In this document: piece after piece, positions 17,283-27,773 of the stretch
How the letters are laid out: each line of letters begins with the position of its first letter
How positions within the stretch are numbered: position 1 is the first letter of the stretch
NCBI GenBank assembly: GCA_965200835.1
Contig: OZ241390.1
Location: forward strand, 2,046,001 to 2,110,000
From: JAPPFW01 sp965200835
GTDB taxonomy: Bacteria > Actinomycetota > Acidimicrobiia > Spongiisociales > Spongiisociaceae
Direction: 5' to 3'
Length of the DNA: 64,000 nt
The notes under the pieces: model-generated
Seen by the model: the letters and a program-made list of their open reading frames with translations, nothing else
Databases searched by the model: none
Told to the model about the DNA's origin: nothing
Program-made: the position numbers and the translations under genes

Positions 17283-17672
17283 GTGTCCATGAACACGCGC
17301 GAGCCGCGGGCTCGGGCCCTGGCGATCCTCTACCAGGCAGACATGCGCGAGCTAGCCGATCCGGCCGAGGGAACGAGCGGGCGGGTTCGCCGGTACGTCG
17401 AAGGCGTATGCACCCACCGCCGCCAGCTGGACCGCCGGATCCAATCGGTGTCCAGACGATGGCCGGTCCATCGGATGGCGGTAGTCGATCGGGCGATCCT
17501 GCGGCTGGCTCTCTATGAGCTGATGTATGAGAACATACCCACCGCGGTGGTCATAGACCAGGCCGTAGAGCTGGCCAAGCTCTACTCCACCAGGGGAAGT
17601 GGCCGGTTCGTCAACGGCATCCTGGGTACTCTCGCCGGCGAGGTCCGGGTAACCACGAGGCAGGCGGAGTAA
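17283..17672 (+). CDS. nusB: Transcription antitermination factor NusB
   Basis: A 129-residue all-helical RNA-binding protein that acts with NusE in rRNA antitermination. Family motifs are RARALAILYQADMRE, RWPVHRMAVVDRAILRLALYE and AVVIDQAVELAKLYS, ending in GRFVNGILG. GTG 17283 or ATG 17289 could be the start. It follows efp and precedes the pyrR leader. Confidence 0.93.
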   Translation: MSMNTREPRARALAILYQADMRELADPAEGTSGRVRRYVEGVCTHRRQLDRRIQSVSRRWPVHRMAVVDRAILRLALYELMYENIPTAVVIDQAVELAKLYSTRGSGRFVNGILGTLAGEVRVTTRQAE

Positions 17673-17761
17673 CGGCCGCTTGCCGGGTAGTGGGGGACCG
17701 GGCGATCTGAGCCAGGGCGGGGGACCCTCGTGACCGAGATGCTACGATTCCGGCGGCACCT

Positions 17762-17794
17762 TTAAGGCCGGCCCCGTGAGGCCGGAAAGGAGAC
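17762..17794 (+). promoter_or_regulatory. PyrR-binding RNA hairpin in the pyr leader
   Basis: A perfect six-base stem CCGGCC (17768-17773) / GGCCGG (17780-17785) closes a CCGTGA loop, which matches the known PyrR loop pattern (CC-N-GTGAGG). It is preceded by TTTAA and followed directly by AAAGGAG (17786-17792), the layout of actinobacterial leaders where PyrR-UMP blocks ribosome access. The pyrR start is 110 bases further on, which is unusual. No poly-U terminator is visible between hairpin and gene. Confidence 0.85.
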
Positions 17795-17902
17795 CGGGAT
17801 AGCCGCGTTCCTAGCAGCACTCAAGGACTGGCCCTCTTCCCGTTCCACCTGCCGGATGCTTCCCCACTATCGCTCGCGTGGCCGCGCGTCCGGGAGTGTG
17901 CC

Positions 17903-18475
17903 ATGGCGCAGGTGATGAGCGCCGGCGAGATTGGGAGATCGGTCAAGCGGATGGCTCACGAGATCATGGCAGGGTCGAAGGGAGGGCTCCCCGTGCTGGT
18001 GGGTATCCACACCAGGGGGGTCCCGTTGGCTCGTCGGCTTTCGTTGGCGATCACAGGATTAGGAGGCTCCCAAGTCCCGGTGGGAGCGCTCGACATATGC
18101 CTGCATCGGGATGACCTGGCCCGCCGGCCCACCATGCCGCTGGCCGCCACCCGCCTGCCGGTGGACATCACCGACCGGGAGGTGGTGCTGGTCGACGATG
18201 TCCTCTATACGGGCCGTACCGTGCGAGCGGCATTGGATGCCCTCAACGACTTCGGACGCCCGGCAGTGGTCCGGCTGGCCGTGCTGGTGGATCGGGGCCA
18301 TCGCCAGCTTCCAATCCGGGCCGACCATGTCGGCAAGAACCTTCCGACCTCATCAGCGGAGCGGGTGTCGGTCCGGCTGGCGGAAACGGATTCCGGCCCC
18401 GAAGGGGTCTGGATCCATCCCGACCCCAGCCTCCGTGGGGTCCTTCGGGCATCGCCTGCAGGGATGGGTGAGTGA
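17903..18475 (+). CDS. pyrR: Bifunctional pyr regulator / uracil phosphoribosyltransferase PyrR
   Basis: A 190-residue PRPP-binding protein. The PRPP loop is VVLVDDVLYTGRTVRAALDAL and the regulatory motif is LVDRGHRQLPIRADHVGKNLPT. It binds the upstream hairpin when UMP is high and represses the pyr operon. The N-terminus (MAQVMSAGEIGRSVKRMAHEI) is slightly shorter than typical homologues. The frame is open upstream back to the hairpin but contains no ATG, GTG or TTG. It overlaps pyrB by four bases (GTGA). Confidence 0.95.
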   Translation: MAQVMSAGEIGRSVKRMAHEIMAGSKGGLPVLVGIHTRGVPLARRLSLAITGLGGSQVPVGALDICLHRDDLARRPTMPLAATRLPVDITDREVVLVDDVLYTGRTVRAALDALNDFGRPAVVRLAVLVDRGHRQLPIRADHVGKNLPTSSAERVSVRLAETDSGPEGVWIHPDPSLRGVLRASPAGMGE

Positions 18476-19380
18476 GCTTCCTCACCACCAGAGGGATGCC
18501 CCGCCAGGACCTAGAGGAGCTCCTCGACCTGGCTACCGAGCTGGCCGAAGTGCTGGCCCGCCCGATCCCCAAAGTACCTGCCCTGCAGGGAAAGCTGATT
18601 GCCTCCCTGTTCTTCGAGGACTCCACTCGGACCCGGCTCTCGTTCGAGCGCGCCGCTCGAGCACTGTCGGCCGATGTGATCAGCTTCGGAGCGGGTGGAT
18701 CGTCCCTTTCGAAAGGGGAGAGCCTGCGGGACACTGCGCTGACCATCGAGGCGATGGGTGCGGACCTGATGGTGGTACGCCACCGGTCCACCGGCGCGCC
18801 CCGTCGTATCGCGGAGTGGACCGGGTGTCCGGTGGTCAACGCCGGCGACGGCGCTCACCAGCACCCCACCCAGGCGATGCTGGATGCCCTCACTCTCCGG
18901 CAACGTTTCGGCGGCCTCGACGGACTCAGAGTTGCCATAGTCGGCGACATCCGCCACTCGCGGGTAGCCCGTTCCAATGTTTTCGCGTTCACCACCCTGG
19001 GCGCCTCAGTGGTCCTGGTCGCCCCGAGGACCCTGCAACCGGTCTCCGCGGGGCTCTGGCCGGTCGAGCAGACCGACGATCTGGACTCGGTCCTCTCCGA
19101 GGTGGACGTGGTGTATCTCCTCCGCATCCAAGCCGAGCGCGGTGGCCTGTCGGTCCTGCCGTCACTGCCTGAGTACGTTTCCCGGTTCGGGATGACCCGA
19201 GAGCGTTCATCCCGGCTGTTGCCCCAGGCGGTGGTCCTCCATCCGGGTCCGATGAATCGGGGGGTGGAGATCGATCAGGCCGTAGCCGACCATCAGCGTG
19301 CTCTGATACTCGAGCAGGTGAGCAACGGGGTGGCGGTCCGAATGGCGGTGTTGCTCCGGCTTCTCGGGGGCAAGGGATGA
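18472..19380 (+). CDS. pyrB: Aspartate carbamoyltransferase catalytic subunit
   Basis: A 302-residue enzyme that makes N-carbamoyl-aspartate. The carbamoyl-phosphate site is FFEDSTRTRLSFE and the loop Ser/Lys is in GSSLSKGESL. HRSTGAPRRIAEW, GDGAHQHPTQAMLD and VLHPGPMNRGVEI follow in order. No pyrI regulatory subunit is present, as usual in actinobacteria. It overlaps pyrR and pyrC by four bases each. Confidence 0.96.
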   Translation: MSFLTTRGMPRQDLEELLDLATELAEVLARPIPKVPALQGKLIASLFFEDSTRTRLSFERAARALSADVISFGAGGSSLSKGESLRDTALTIEAMGADLMVVRHRSTGAPRRIAEWTGCPVVNAGDGAHQHPTQAMLDALTLRQRFGGLDGLRVAIVGDIRHSRVARSNVFAFTTLGASVVLVAPRTLQPVSAGLWPVEQTDDLDSVLSEVDVVYLLRIQAERGGLSVLPSLPEYVSRFGMTRERSSRLLPQAVVLHPGPMNRGVEIDQAVADHQRALILEQVSNGVAVRMAVLLRLLGGKG

Positions 19381-20704
19381 GCGGAGTTCTGCTGGAGGGC
19401 GGCGAGGTTCTCACCCCTGCTGGCCGCACTCGCGCCGACGTGCTGATCCGAAGCGGCCACGTGGTGGAAGTGGGTCCGAACCTGGTAGCTGCGTCAAGAG
19501 ATGGGCAACCCGGAGGCTTCGAAGTGATCGACATCACCGGCTGCCTGGTGGGCCCGGGGTTCGTCGATCTCCACACCCATCTGCGCGAGCCGGGCCACGA
19601 GTGGAAGGAGGACATCGGCTCCGGCTCGGCGGCGGCTGCCGCAGGAGGATTCACCGCCGTCGTAGCCATGCCCAACACAGACCCGCCCACCGACGCCGGG
19701 CACCTGGCGAGGTACATATCGGAACGGGGTGACCAGGTCGGCTTGGTGGAGGTGGTACCGGCCGGATGTATCAGCGCCCGGCTCGAGGGTCGGCGCCTGG
19801 CCCATCTCGACGACCTGCTGGCGGCGCGGGTTCGTATCTTCAGCGATGACGGCGTCACCCTGCATGATGCCGGACTGTTGCGCCGCGCCATGGAGTACCT
19901 CGAGTCGAGGGAAGGGGTGCTGGCCCAGCACGCTGAGGATCCGGGCCTCAGTCGCGGGGGCCACATGCACGAGGGAGAGACTTCCTCCCTGCTCGGCCTG
20001 GAAGGACTCCCTGCGCTGGCCGAGACGGTGGTAGTTGCTCGCGATCTGGCTATGGCCGCCTGGACGGGCGCTCGCTATCACGTCCAGCACGTAAGCTGTG
20101 CCTCCACCGTCGAGCTGATTCACGCCGCCAAGCAGGACGGCGTTCCGGTAACCGCCGAGGTAACTCCCCACCACCTGTGGTTCACCGACCACCACGTAGC
20201 CTCCATGGACCCGGTTTACAAGATGTACCCTCCCCTGCGCTCTCCGTCCGACGTGGAGGTGCTGGTGGAAGGCTTGAGGGAGGGGGTGATCGACGCGGTG
20301 GCCACCGATCATGCCCCGCATGCCGCTCACGAGAAGGAGGTTCCCTTCGAGGAGGCCCCTCGGGGAGTCATCGGGCTGGAGACCGCCTTCGCAGCGGTGC
20401 GCACGAAGCTGGATCCAGACCCGCGCCTGCTCTTCCAGCGGATGTCAGTAGAGCCTGCCGCTATCGCCGGCCTGGAAGGGCAGGGACGCTGGGTGAAGGC
20501 GGGCAGCCCGGCCAATCTGGTGGTGGTGGAATGGGACGCAACCTGGACGCCGGAGGGCTTCGTGTCGAAGTCCGCAAACTCGCCCTTCTCCGGCACCTCG
20601 CTGACCGGACGGGTCCGCTACACCTTCTACCGAGGCCGCTGTACCTATGACGCGGCCGCTGCCGGGGGACTCTCAGGTGCAGGCCGGGCAGCCGGGAGGG
20701 TCGA

Positions 20705-20708
<4 letters not shown>
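19377..20708 (+). CDS. pyrC: Dihydroorotase
   Basis: A 443-residue class I dihydroorotase that cyclises carbamoyl-aspartate. The first metal pair is in GFVDLHTHLREPGHEWKEDI, further ligands lie in VQHVSCAST and ATDHAPHAAHEKEVPF. The barrel ends with SKSANSPFSGTSLTGRV. ATG 19377 overlaps the pyrB stop and its own stop overlaps carA. Confidence 0.96.
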
Positions 20709-21870
<1,162 letters not shown>

Positions 21871-21871
<1 letters not shown>

Positions 21872-24800
21872 TGCCGGGACGCACCGACATCCGCAGCATC
21901 CTGCTGATCGGATCCGGCCCTATCGTGATCGGCCAGGCCTGCGAGTTCGACTACTCCGGCACCCAGGCCGCCAAGGTGCTGAGAGCCGAGGGATACCGGG
22001 TGGTGCTGGTCAACTCCAACCCGGCGACCATCATGACCGATCCGGAGTTCGCCGACGCTACCTACCTGGAGCCGATCACCCCCGAAGTGGTGGAGCGGAT
22101 CATCGCGCGCGAGGCCCCGGACGCCCTGCTCCCAACCGTGGGAGGCCAGACCGCGCTCAATGTGACAGCCGAGCTGGCCCGGTCCGGTGTGCTGGACGCG
22201 TACGGTGTCGAGCTGATCGGGGCCGATTTCGAGGCGATCCAACGTGCGGAGGACCGGGGGCTGTTCAAGCAGACCATGACCGCAGCCGGGATTCCATCGC
22301 CCCGCTCGCGCTATGCCCGCTCCATGCGAGAGGCCATGGACGCGGTGGCAGCCATGGGCTATCCGGTGATGGTGAGACCGTCCTACATCCTGGGCGGGGG
22401 AGGGACCGGGGTAGCCACCGATGAGGAGGCCTTCATGCGGATCGCCCGCCGCGGGCTCGAGACCTCGCCGGTGAGGGAGATCCTGGTGGAGGAGTCGGTG
22501 ACCGGCTGGAAGGAGTTCGAGCTCGAAGTGATGGCCGACCGGATGGGTAACGCGGTGATCGTCTGCTCGATCGAGAATCTGGACCCGATGGGGGTCCACA
22601 CCGGTGACTCGATAACGGTGGCGCCCATCCAGACCCTGTCGGACCGGGAATATCAGGAGATGCGTGACGAGGCGATCGCCTGCCTGCGGGCCATCGGCGT
22701 GCAGACCGGCGGTTCCAACGTCCAGTTCGCGGTCGATCCGGCCACCGGGCGCCGCTTGATCATCGAGATGAACCCGCGGGTCTCGCGGTCCTCCGCTCTG
22801 GCTTCCAAGGCCACCGGGTTCCCCATCGCCAAGATTGCGGCCCTGCTGGCGGTCGGATACACGCTCGACGAGATAGCCAACGACATAACCGGCGCTACTC
22901 CGGCCTGTTTCGAGCCCGTACTGGACTACACGGTGGTCAAGGTGCCGCGCTTCGACTTCGCCAAGTTCCCGTCCGCGCCCGACGGGCTCGGCACCTCGAT
23001 GCGATCGGTGGGCGAGGCGATGGCTATCGGACGTACCTTCCCCGAAGGCTTGCAGAAGGCTCTGAGGAGTCTGGAGACCGGCCGCCACGGGCTCAATGCT
23101 GATCCGGGCGAGCGAGCCGTGCGAGCCATGTCCGCCGCGGAGCTGGATGCCGCGGTCGGTGTACCTAGTTCCGGCAGGATATTCCAGGTAGCCGAGGCTC
23201 TGCGCCGTGGCCGGAGTGTCGAGGAGGTGGCCCGCTCGACCGGGATCGATCCCTGGTTCCTCCACCAGATGGAGGAGCTGTGCTACCTGCGTTCCGAATT
23301 GGAGGAGGCGGGAGTTCCCCGGACTGATCTGATCCGGGAAGCCAAGCGTATGGGGTTCTCGGATGCCCAGCTCGGCTACCTGTGGGCACGTTCGGAGAAC
23401 GAGATCAGGACCCTCCGCCTGGCCGCGGGTATCCGCCCTACCTACAAGCGGGTGGACACCTGTGCGGCCGAGTTCGAGGCCAGGACCCCCTATTTCTACT
23501 CGACCTACGAGGACGAGAGCGAGGTGGAAGGTTCCGACCGCCCCCGGGTGGTGATTCTCGGCTCGGGACCGAACCGTATCGGCCAGGGGATCGAGTTCGA
23601 CTACTGCTGCGTCCACGCTTCCTTCGCTCTCAAGGAGGCCGGCTACGAGACGGTGATGGTCAACTGCAATCCGGAAACAGTATCGACCGACTACGACACC
23701 TCCGACCGCCTCTACTTCGAGCCGTTGACCGTGGAGGACGTGCTCGAGATATGCGACGCCGAGGACCCGGTGGCGGTGGTCGTCCAGCTGGGTGGCCAGA
23801 CCCCGCTCAACCTCGCTCGGCGGCTCGAGGAGCGAGGTGTTCCCATCGGCGGCACCGCCCCGGACCGGATCGACGAGGCGGAGGACCGGGAACGGTTCTC
23901 GGCTCTATGCCGGGAGCTCGGCATCACTCAGCCTCCCCACGGAACGGCTACCGACCCGGCTCAGGCCCGCCGGGTGGTCGACCGGATCGGGTTCCCGGCC
24001 CTCGTCCGTCCCTCCTATGTCCTGGGTGGGAGGGCCATGCGGGTGGTCTATTCCCACCAGGAGCTAAGCGGCTATCTGGAGGACCTCTACGGGACCGACC
24101 GGCGATCCGGACTGGGAATGTTCTCGGCCCCGGTGCTGATAGACCGCTTCCTGGAAGCGGCGGTGGAGGTGGATGTGGACGCCATCTACGACGGCCGCGA
24201 TCTGCTGGTGGGCGGCATCATGGAACATGTCGAGGAGGCGGGCGTTCACTCGGGCGATTCGGCATGTATTACCCCCCCTCCCACGATCAGCCAGCCAGCT
24301 CGCCAGGCGATCGTGACTGCCACCCGTGACCTGGCCGTGGCGCTCGAGGTGAGGGGGCTGATCAACCTCCAGTTCGCGGTTCGGGAGGAAGAAGTGTTCC
24401 TGCTGGAAGCCAACCCGCGCGGGTCGCGGACGGTTCCCTTCATCTCCAAGGCTTCCGGGGTGCCGCTGGCCAAGCTCGCTTCCCGGGTCATCGTCGGGGA
24501 CAGCCTGCGCCTGCTGGCAGCCGAGGGAGTTTACAGGGACCCCGGCCAGCCCGACTTCGTAGCGGTCAAGGAGGCGGTGCTGCCCTGGGATCGCTTCCCG
24601 GAGGAGGACACCATCCTCGGGCCGGAGATGAGGGCCACCGGAGAGGTGATGGGGATCGGTCGGGGGGCCGGAGTGGCCTATGCCAAAGCCATGATGGCGG
24701 CCGGAACGCCGATTCCAGCGGCCGGGAGCAATGTCTTCCTGTCGTTCGCTGATCGGGACAAGCCAGCCGGAGCAGCGATTGCTCTAGCCCTGAGAGGGAT

Positions 24801-25167
24801 GGGGTTCCAGCTGCTGGCATCGCCGGGGACCGCTGCCTATGTGAGCGGTCACAGGTCGGGGTCGCTCGATCGCCACGGGGCTCCCGGCTCGGTCCGCAAC
24901 GGTGTGGTGGCCGAACCGGTGCCCAAGGTGGGCGAAGGACCGGGTGACACCGTGGCCAGGATCGAAGCGGGCGACATCGACATGATCATCAACACCCCCC
25001 AGGGTCGCCGTGCCCGCGGGGACGGACATCTCATGCGGCGAGCCGCCTCGTCCCGTGGGGTACCCATAGTTACCACCATCGCCGGTGCGGAGGCGGTGAT
25101 CCGTAGCCTGCGCGGCTCGCCGGAAGCGGTCTACGACGTGCGGAGTCTCCAGGATTGGCATCGGTGA
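21871..25167 (+). CDS. carB: Carbamoyl-phosphate synthase large subunit
   Basis: A 1098-residue protein with two ATP-grasp halves. The first begins LLIGSGPIVIGQACEFDYSG and the second VILGSGPNRIGQGIEFDYCC. The glycine-rich ATP loops are VRPSYILGGGGTG and VRPSYVLGGRAMRVV. The C-terminal MGS-like allosteric domain begins near residue 955 (GMGFQLLASPGTAAYVSGH) and includes MIINTPQGRRARGDG. It supplies carbamoyl phosphate for pyrimidine and arginine synthesis. The length is normal and the frame is uninterrupted over 3.3 kb. Confidence 0.97.
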
Positions 25168-26075
25168 TCGATCGCACGGTCACCCTCGGGCCGGCCGTGC
25201 TCCTTTCCCCGTTGATCGGGGCGTCGGGAACGGTGGGGTCGGGGGTGGACTTCGTGGCTGTAGCTCGCCCGGAGTACTACGGCGCGCTGGTGGCCAAGTC
25301 GGTGGCGCCGGAGCTGTGGGCCGGTAACCCGCCTCCTAGGCTGGCCCCCGCTGGGATCGGGATGCTCAATGCGATCGGGATCCAGAATCCCGGGATAGAC
25401 AGCTGGGCGGCCGAGTTCGGTCCCCGGTTGAGCGAAGTGGAAGTGCCGGTGTGGGGATCGGCGGTGGGTCACACGCCCGACGGTTTCGCCACGGTGGCCA
25501 GGGGTCTGGAGGAGGCCGGGGTGGAGGCGGTGGAGATCAACCTCTCCTGTCCCAACCTGGACGGTCACGGCCTGATCGCGTTGGATCCCGCGGCGTCGGC
25601 GCGGGTGGTGGAGGCAGTGCGGCGAAGCACCAACGTGCCGGTGTCCGCCAAGCTGTCACCCAACGCGCCCGACATCGTAGCGGTGGCCGGGGCGGTTCGG
25701 GATGCCGGAGCGGACTGGGTGGTGCTGACCAACACCGTCTGGGGTGCCGCCATCGACATAGAGAATCGCCGACCGCGGCTGTCGACCACGATCGGCGGTT
25801 ATTCGGGCCCCCCTCTCAAGCCCATCGCCCTGCGGTGCGTGCTGGAGGTGGTCGCCGCTCTGCCGGACCTGCCGGTGGTCGGGTGTGGGGGGATTACCAG
25901 GGGCACCGATGTTGTGGAGTACCTGATGCCTGGGGCCAGCGCGGTGGCGATCGGGACGGCTCACTTCGCGGAACCGAGGGCGGCGAAGCGCATCGATCGT
26001 GAGGTCGTTCGCTGGTGGCGCGCCCATGGGGTCCGGAAGGTGTCGGATCTCAAAGGCGCGGCCCTGGCTCGGTGA
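25164..26075 (+). CDS. pyrD: Dihydroorotate dehydrogenase, class 1B-like catalytic subunit
   Basis: A 303-residue FMN enzyme starting at GTG 25164, which overlaps the carB stop. Class 1B features are GNPPPRLAPAGIGMLNAIG, the catalytic Cys in EINLSCPNLDG, GYSGPPLKPIALR, and the FMN phosphate site GCGGITRGTDVVEYL. Class 1B enzymes normally pair with the iron-sulfur/FAD subunit PyrK, whose gene is usually adjacent. No pyrK is found in this window. pyrF follows only after a 7.3-kb interruption. Confidence 0.93.
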   Translation: MIDRTVTLGPAVLLSPLIGASGTVGSGVDFVAVARPEYYGALVAKSVAPELWAGNPPPRLAPAGIGMLNAIGIQNPGIDSWAAEFGPRLSEVEVPVWGSAVGHTPDGFATVARGLEEAGVEAVEINLSCPNLDGHGLIALDPAASARVVEAVRRSTNVPVSAKLSPNAPDIVAVAGAVRDAGADWVVLTNTVWGAAIDIENRRPRLSTTIGGYSGPPLKPIALRCVLEVVAALPDLPVVGCGGITRGTDVVEYLMPGASAVAIGTAHFAEPRAAKRIDREVVRWWRAHGVRKVSDLKGAALAR

Positions 26076-26146
26076 TGTCTGAGCTCAGGCTGATCTACCA
26101 TTCCGCGCCTATGAGTGGGTCCAGTCGGGACATTGTCCGAGGCAGC

Positions 26147-26638
26147 ATGTCCGAGCCTTCGGCGCTTCTTCAGCCCCCGGTTGTGACTGTATTGCAGCCA
26201 AATCGGCGAGGTCGACGGTTGCGCTGGGTAGCTGTCGCGGCAGCGGCGCTCGTGTTCGTTGTGATGCTCGTATTCGCCCCGGGATCGAAGGCTCAGCCGG
26301 TCGATCCTTCCCCGCCACGACTCAGTTCACTAAGCCTCACCGGCGGAAATGTCCGGTTGCCCATGTGGCCCAACTTCGACGCCGGAACCTTCCACTACGC
26401 CATCGGTTGTGAGGGCAGCACGCTCGACATAGAACTATCGGCGGCGGAGAGCGACAACCTCCTGGCCGTCAACCGCGAGCTCCAAGACGGTTTTGCGCCG
26501 ACTACGGCGACCACCTATCCACTGACCGGTCTGGCAGCGGCGGCCGATGTCGAGATCGTGCTGACCAACAGCTATGGGACCACTACCTACGTGATCCATT
26601 GTGTCGTCGGACTTCCCGGCATTCGAGGTCAGTCATGA
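26147..26638 (+). pseudogene. Arylsulfotransferase-family surface protein, 5' segment before the first frameshift
   Basis: This opens a 4.4-kb disrupted gene (26147-30543). Candidate starts are ATG 26075 (overlapping pyrD), 26111 and 26147. The product has a basic stretch and hydrophobic signal or anchor (WVAVAAAALVFVVMLVF), then a cadherin-like or ASST N-domain ending TTTYVIHC. Homology then jumps to the frame that starts at 26601 (SSDFPAFEVSHEQ). Restoring one GT unit at TGTGTCG gives a continuous reading. Without repair, this piece would stop at 26638 as a secreted fragment. Confidence 0.7.
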
Positions 26639-27773
26639 GCAAGCCAGTGGGGTCTTCGACGGTCTGATCGGTACTGCGACCTGGGAGTCCGGCATCCGCA
26701 GCAAGCGCTTCACATCGGAGATGATCTCCTTCCTCATGCTGGTGGACAACAACGGCGTGCCGAGGCTCCATAAACGGCTCGCCGGCGAGACCGTCTTCCG
26801 CACGCAGCCTCACGGGACCGCGCCCTACACCTACATGGAGTACCGGGAGAAGATGAACTGCAGCCTGGTGCCTGCCTGCCAGTTCCCGAATCTCTGGGAC
26901 GCAGTGTTCCTCTATTACGACTTCAACGAGGTGGACCGTGCCAGTGCTCAACCGATCCTGAAGCACACCGACAACCACGACTTCATCGTGACCTCGGACG
27001 GTAACCATCTGTTCATGGCGTACGAGCCGATCAAGCGTGACCTCAGCGCCTGGAGTTGTGGCGAGAACCCGGACGGTTCGGAGCGGAGGTGCAGCACTCA
27101 GGAGGAGACCCAGGACTCGGTGATCCTTAAGGTCACGCCGACCGGTACCGAATTACTACAAACGAACTCCTGGGATGACATTCCGATCAAGGACTGCATC
27201 GAGCATCGCTGGCCCAGGGACTATGCCCATATCAACGCCCTCGATGTCGACTCGTCCAACCACATTCTCGGCAGCTATCGGGGCTGCTCGACTCTGATCA
27301 AACACCATACGACCACCGGTGACGTGATCTGGCGCCTCGGGGTGAGTGCACTCACCGATGAGGAATGGGACAGCCGGGGCGATCCGCCGCCCTACGAATT
27401 GGTGAACGATCCTGAGGGAGAGTTCTGTGGCAATCACAGTGCCCGGTTCGTTCCCGGAACCGACGGCAAGGACCGGATCCTGGTGTTCGACAATGGGGGC
27501 TTCTGTCTCGGTGACCGCACCGAAGCGCAGTTCAGCCGGGCCGTCCAGTATCGGATCGAACCGACGGAGAAGAAGGCCTACTTCGAGTACGAGTACCAAA
27601 AGCCGTTGGTCACCGATGAGGAACACGACTACTTCGGCCTGCCTGCCAACGGATACGCCTACCGCCAGGGGCACGTGGAGCGCATCTCCAACGGGCACGG
27701 TTGGTCAGTTGGGGTGACCGCCGCGACGACGAACCCGAGGATCTGCAATCCATCACCCAGGTCGATCCGGTGA
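26601..27773 (+). pseudogene. Arylsulfotransferase-like core, between frameshifts 1 and 2
   Basis: About 365 residues of an arylsulfotransferase-type propeller: FLMLVDNNGVPRLHKRL, a KHTDNHDFIVTSDGNHLFM block with the conserved His pair, WPRDYAHINALDVD, and FCGNHSARFVPGTDG. Family members transfer sulfate between phenolic compounds outside the cytoplasm or are uncharacterised paralogues. Near 27695 the frame is lost: the DNA after NGHG reads VSWGDRRDDEPEDLQ in the next frame, consistent with a one-base deletion. It has no start of its own, so it depends on the 5' segment. Confidence 0.7.
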
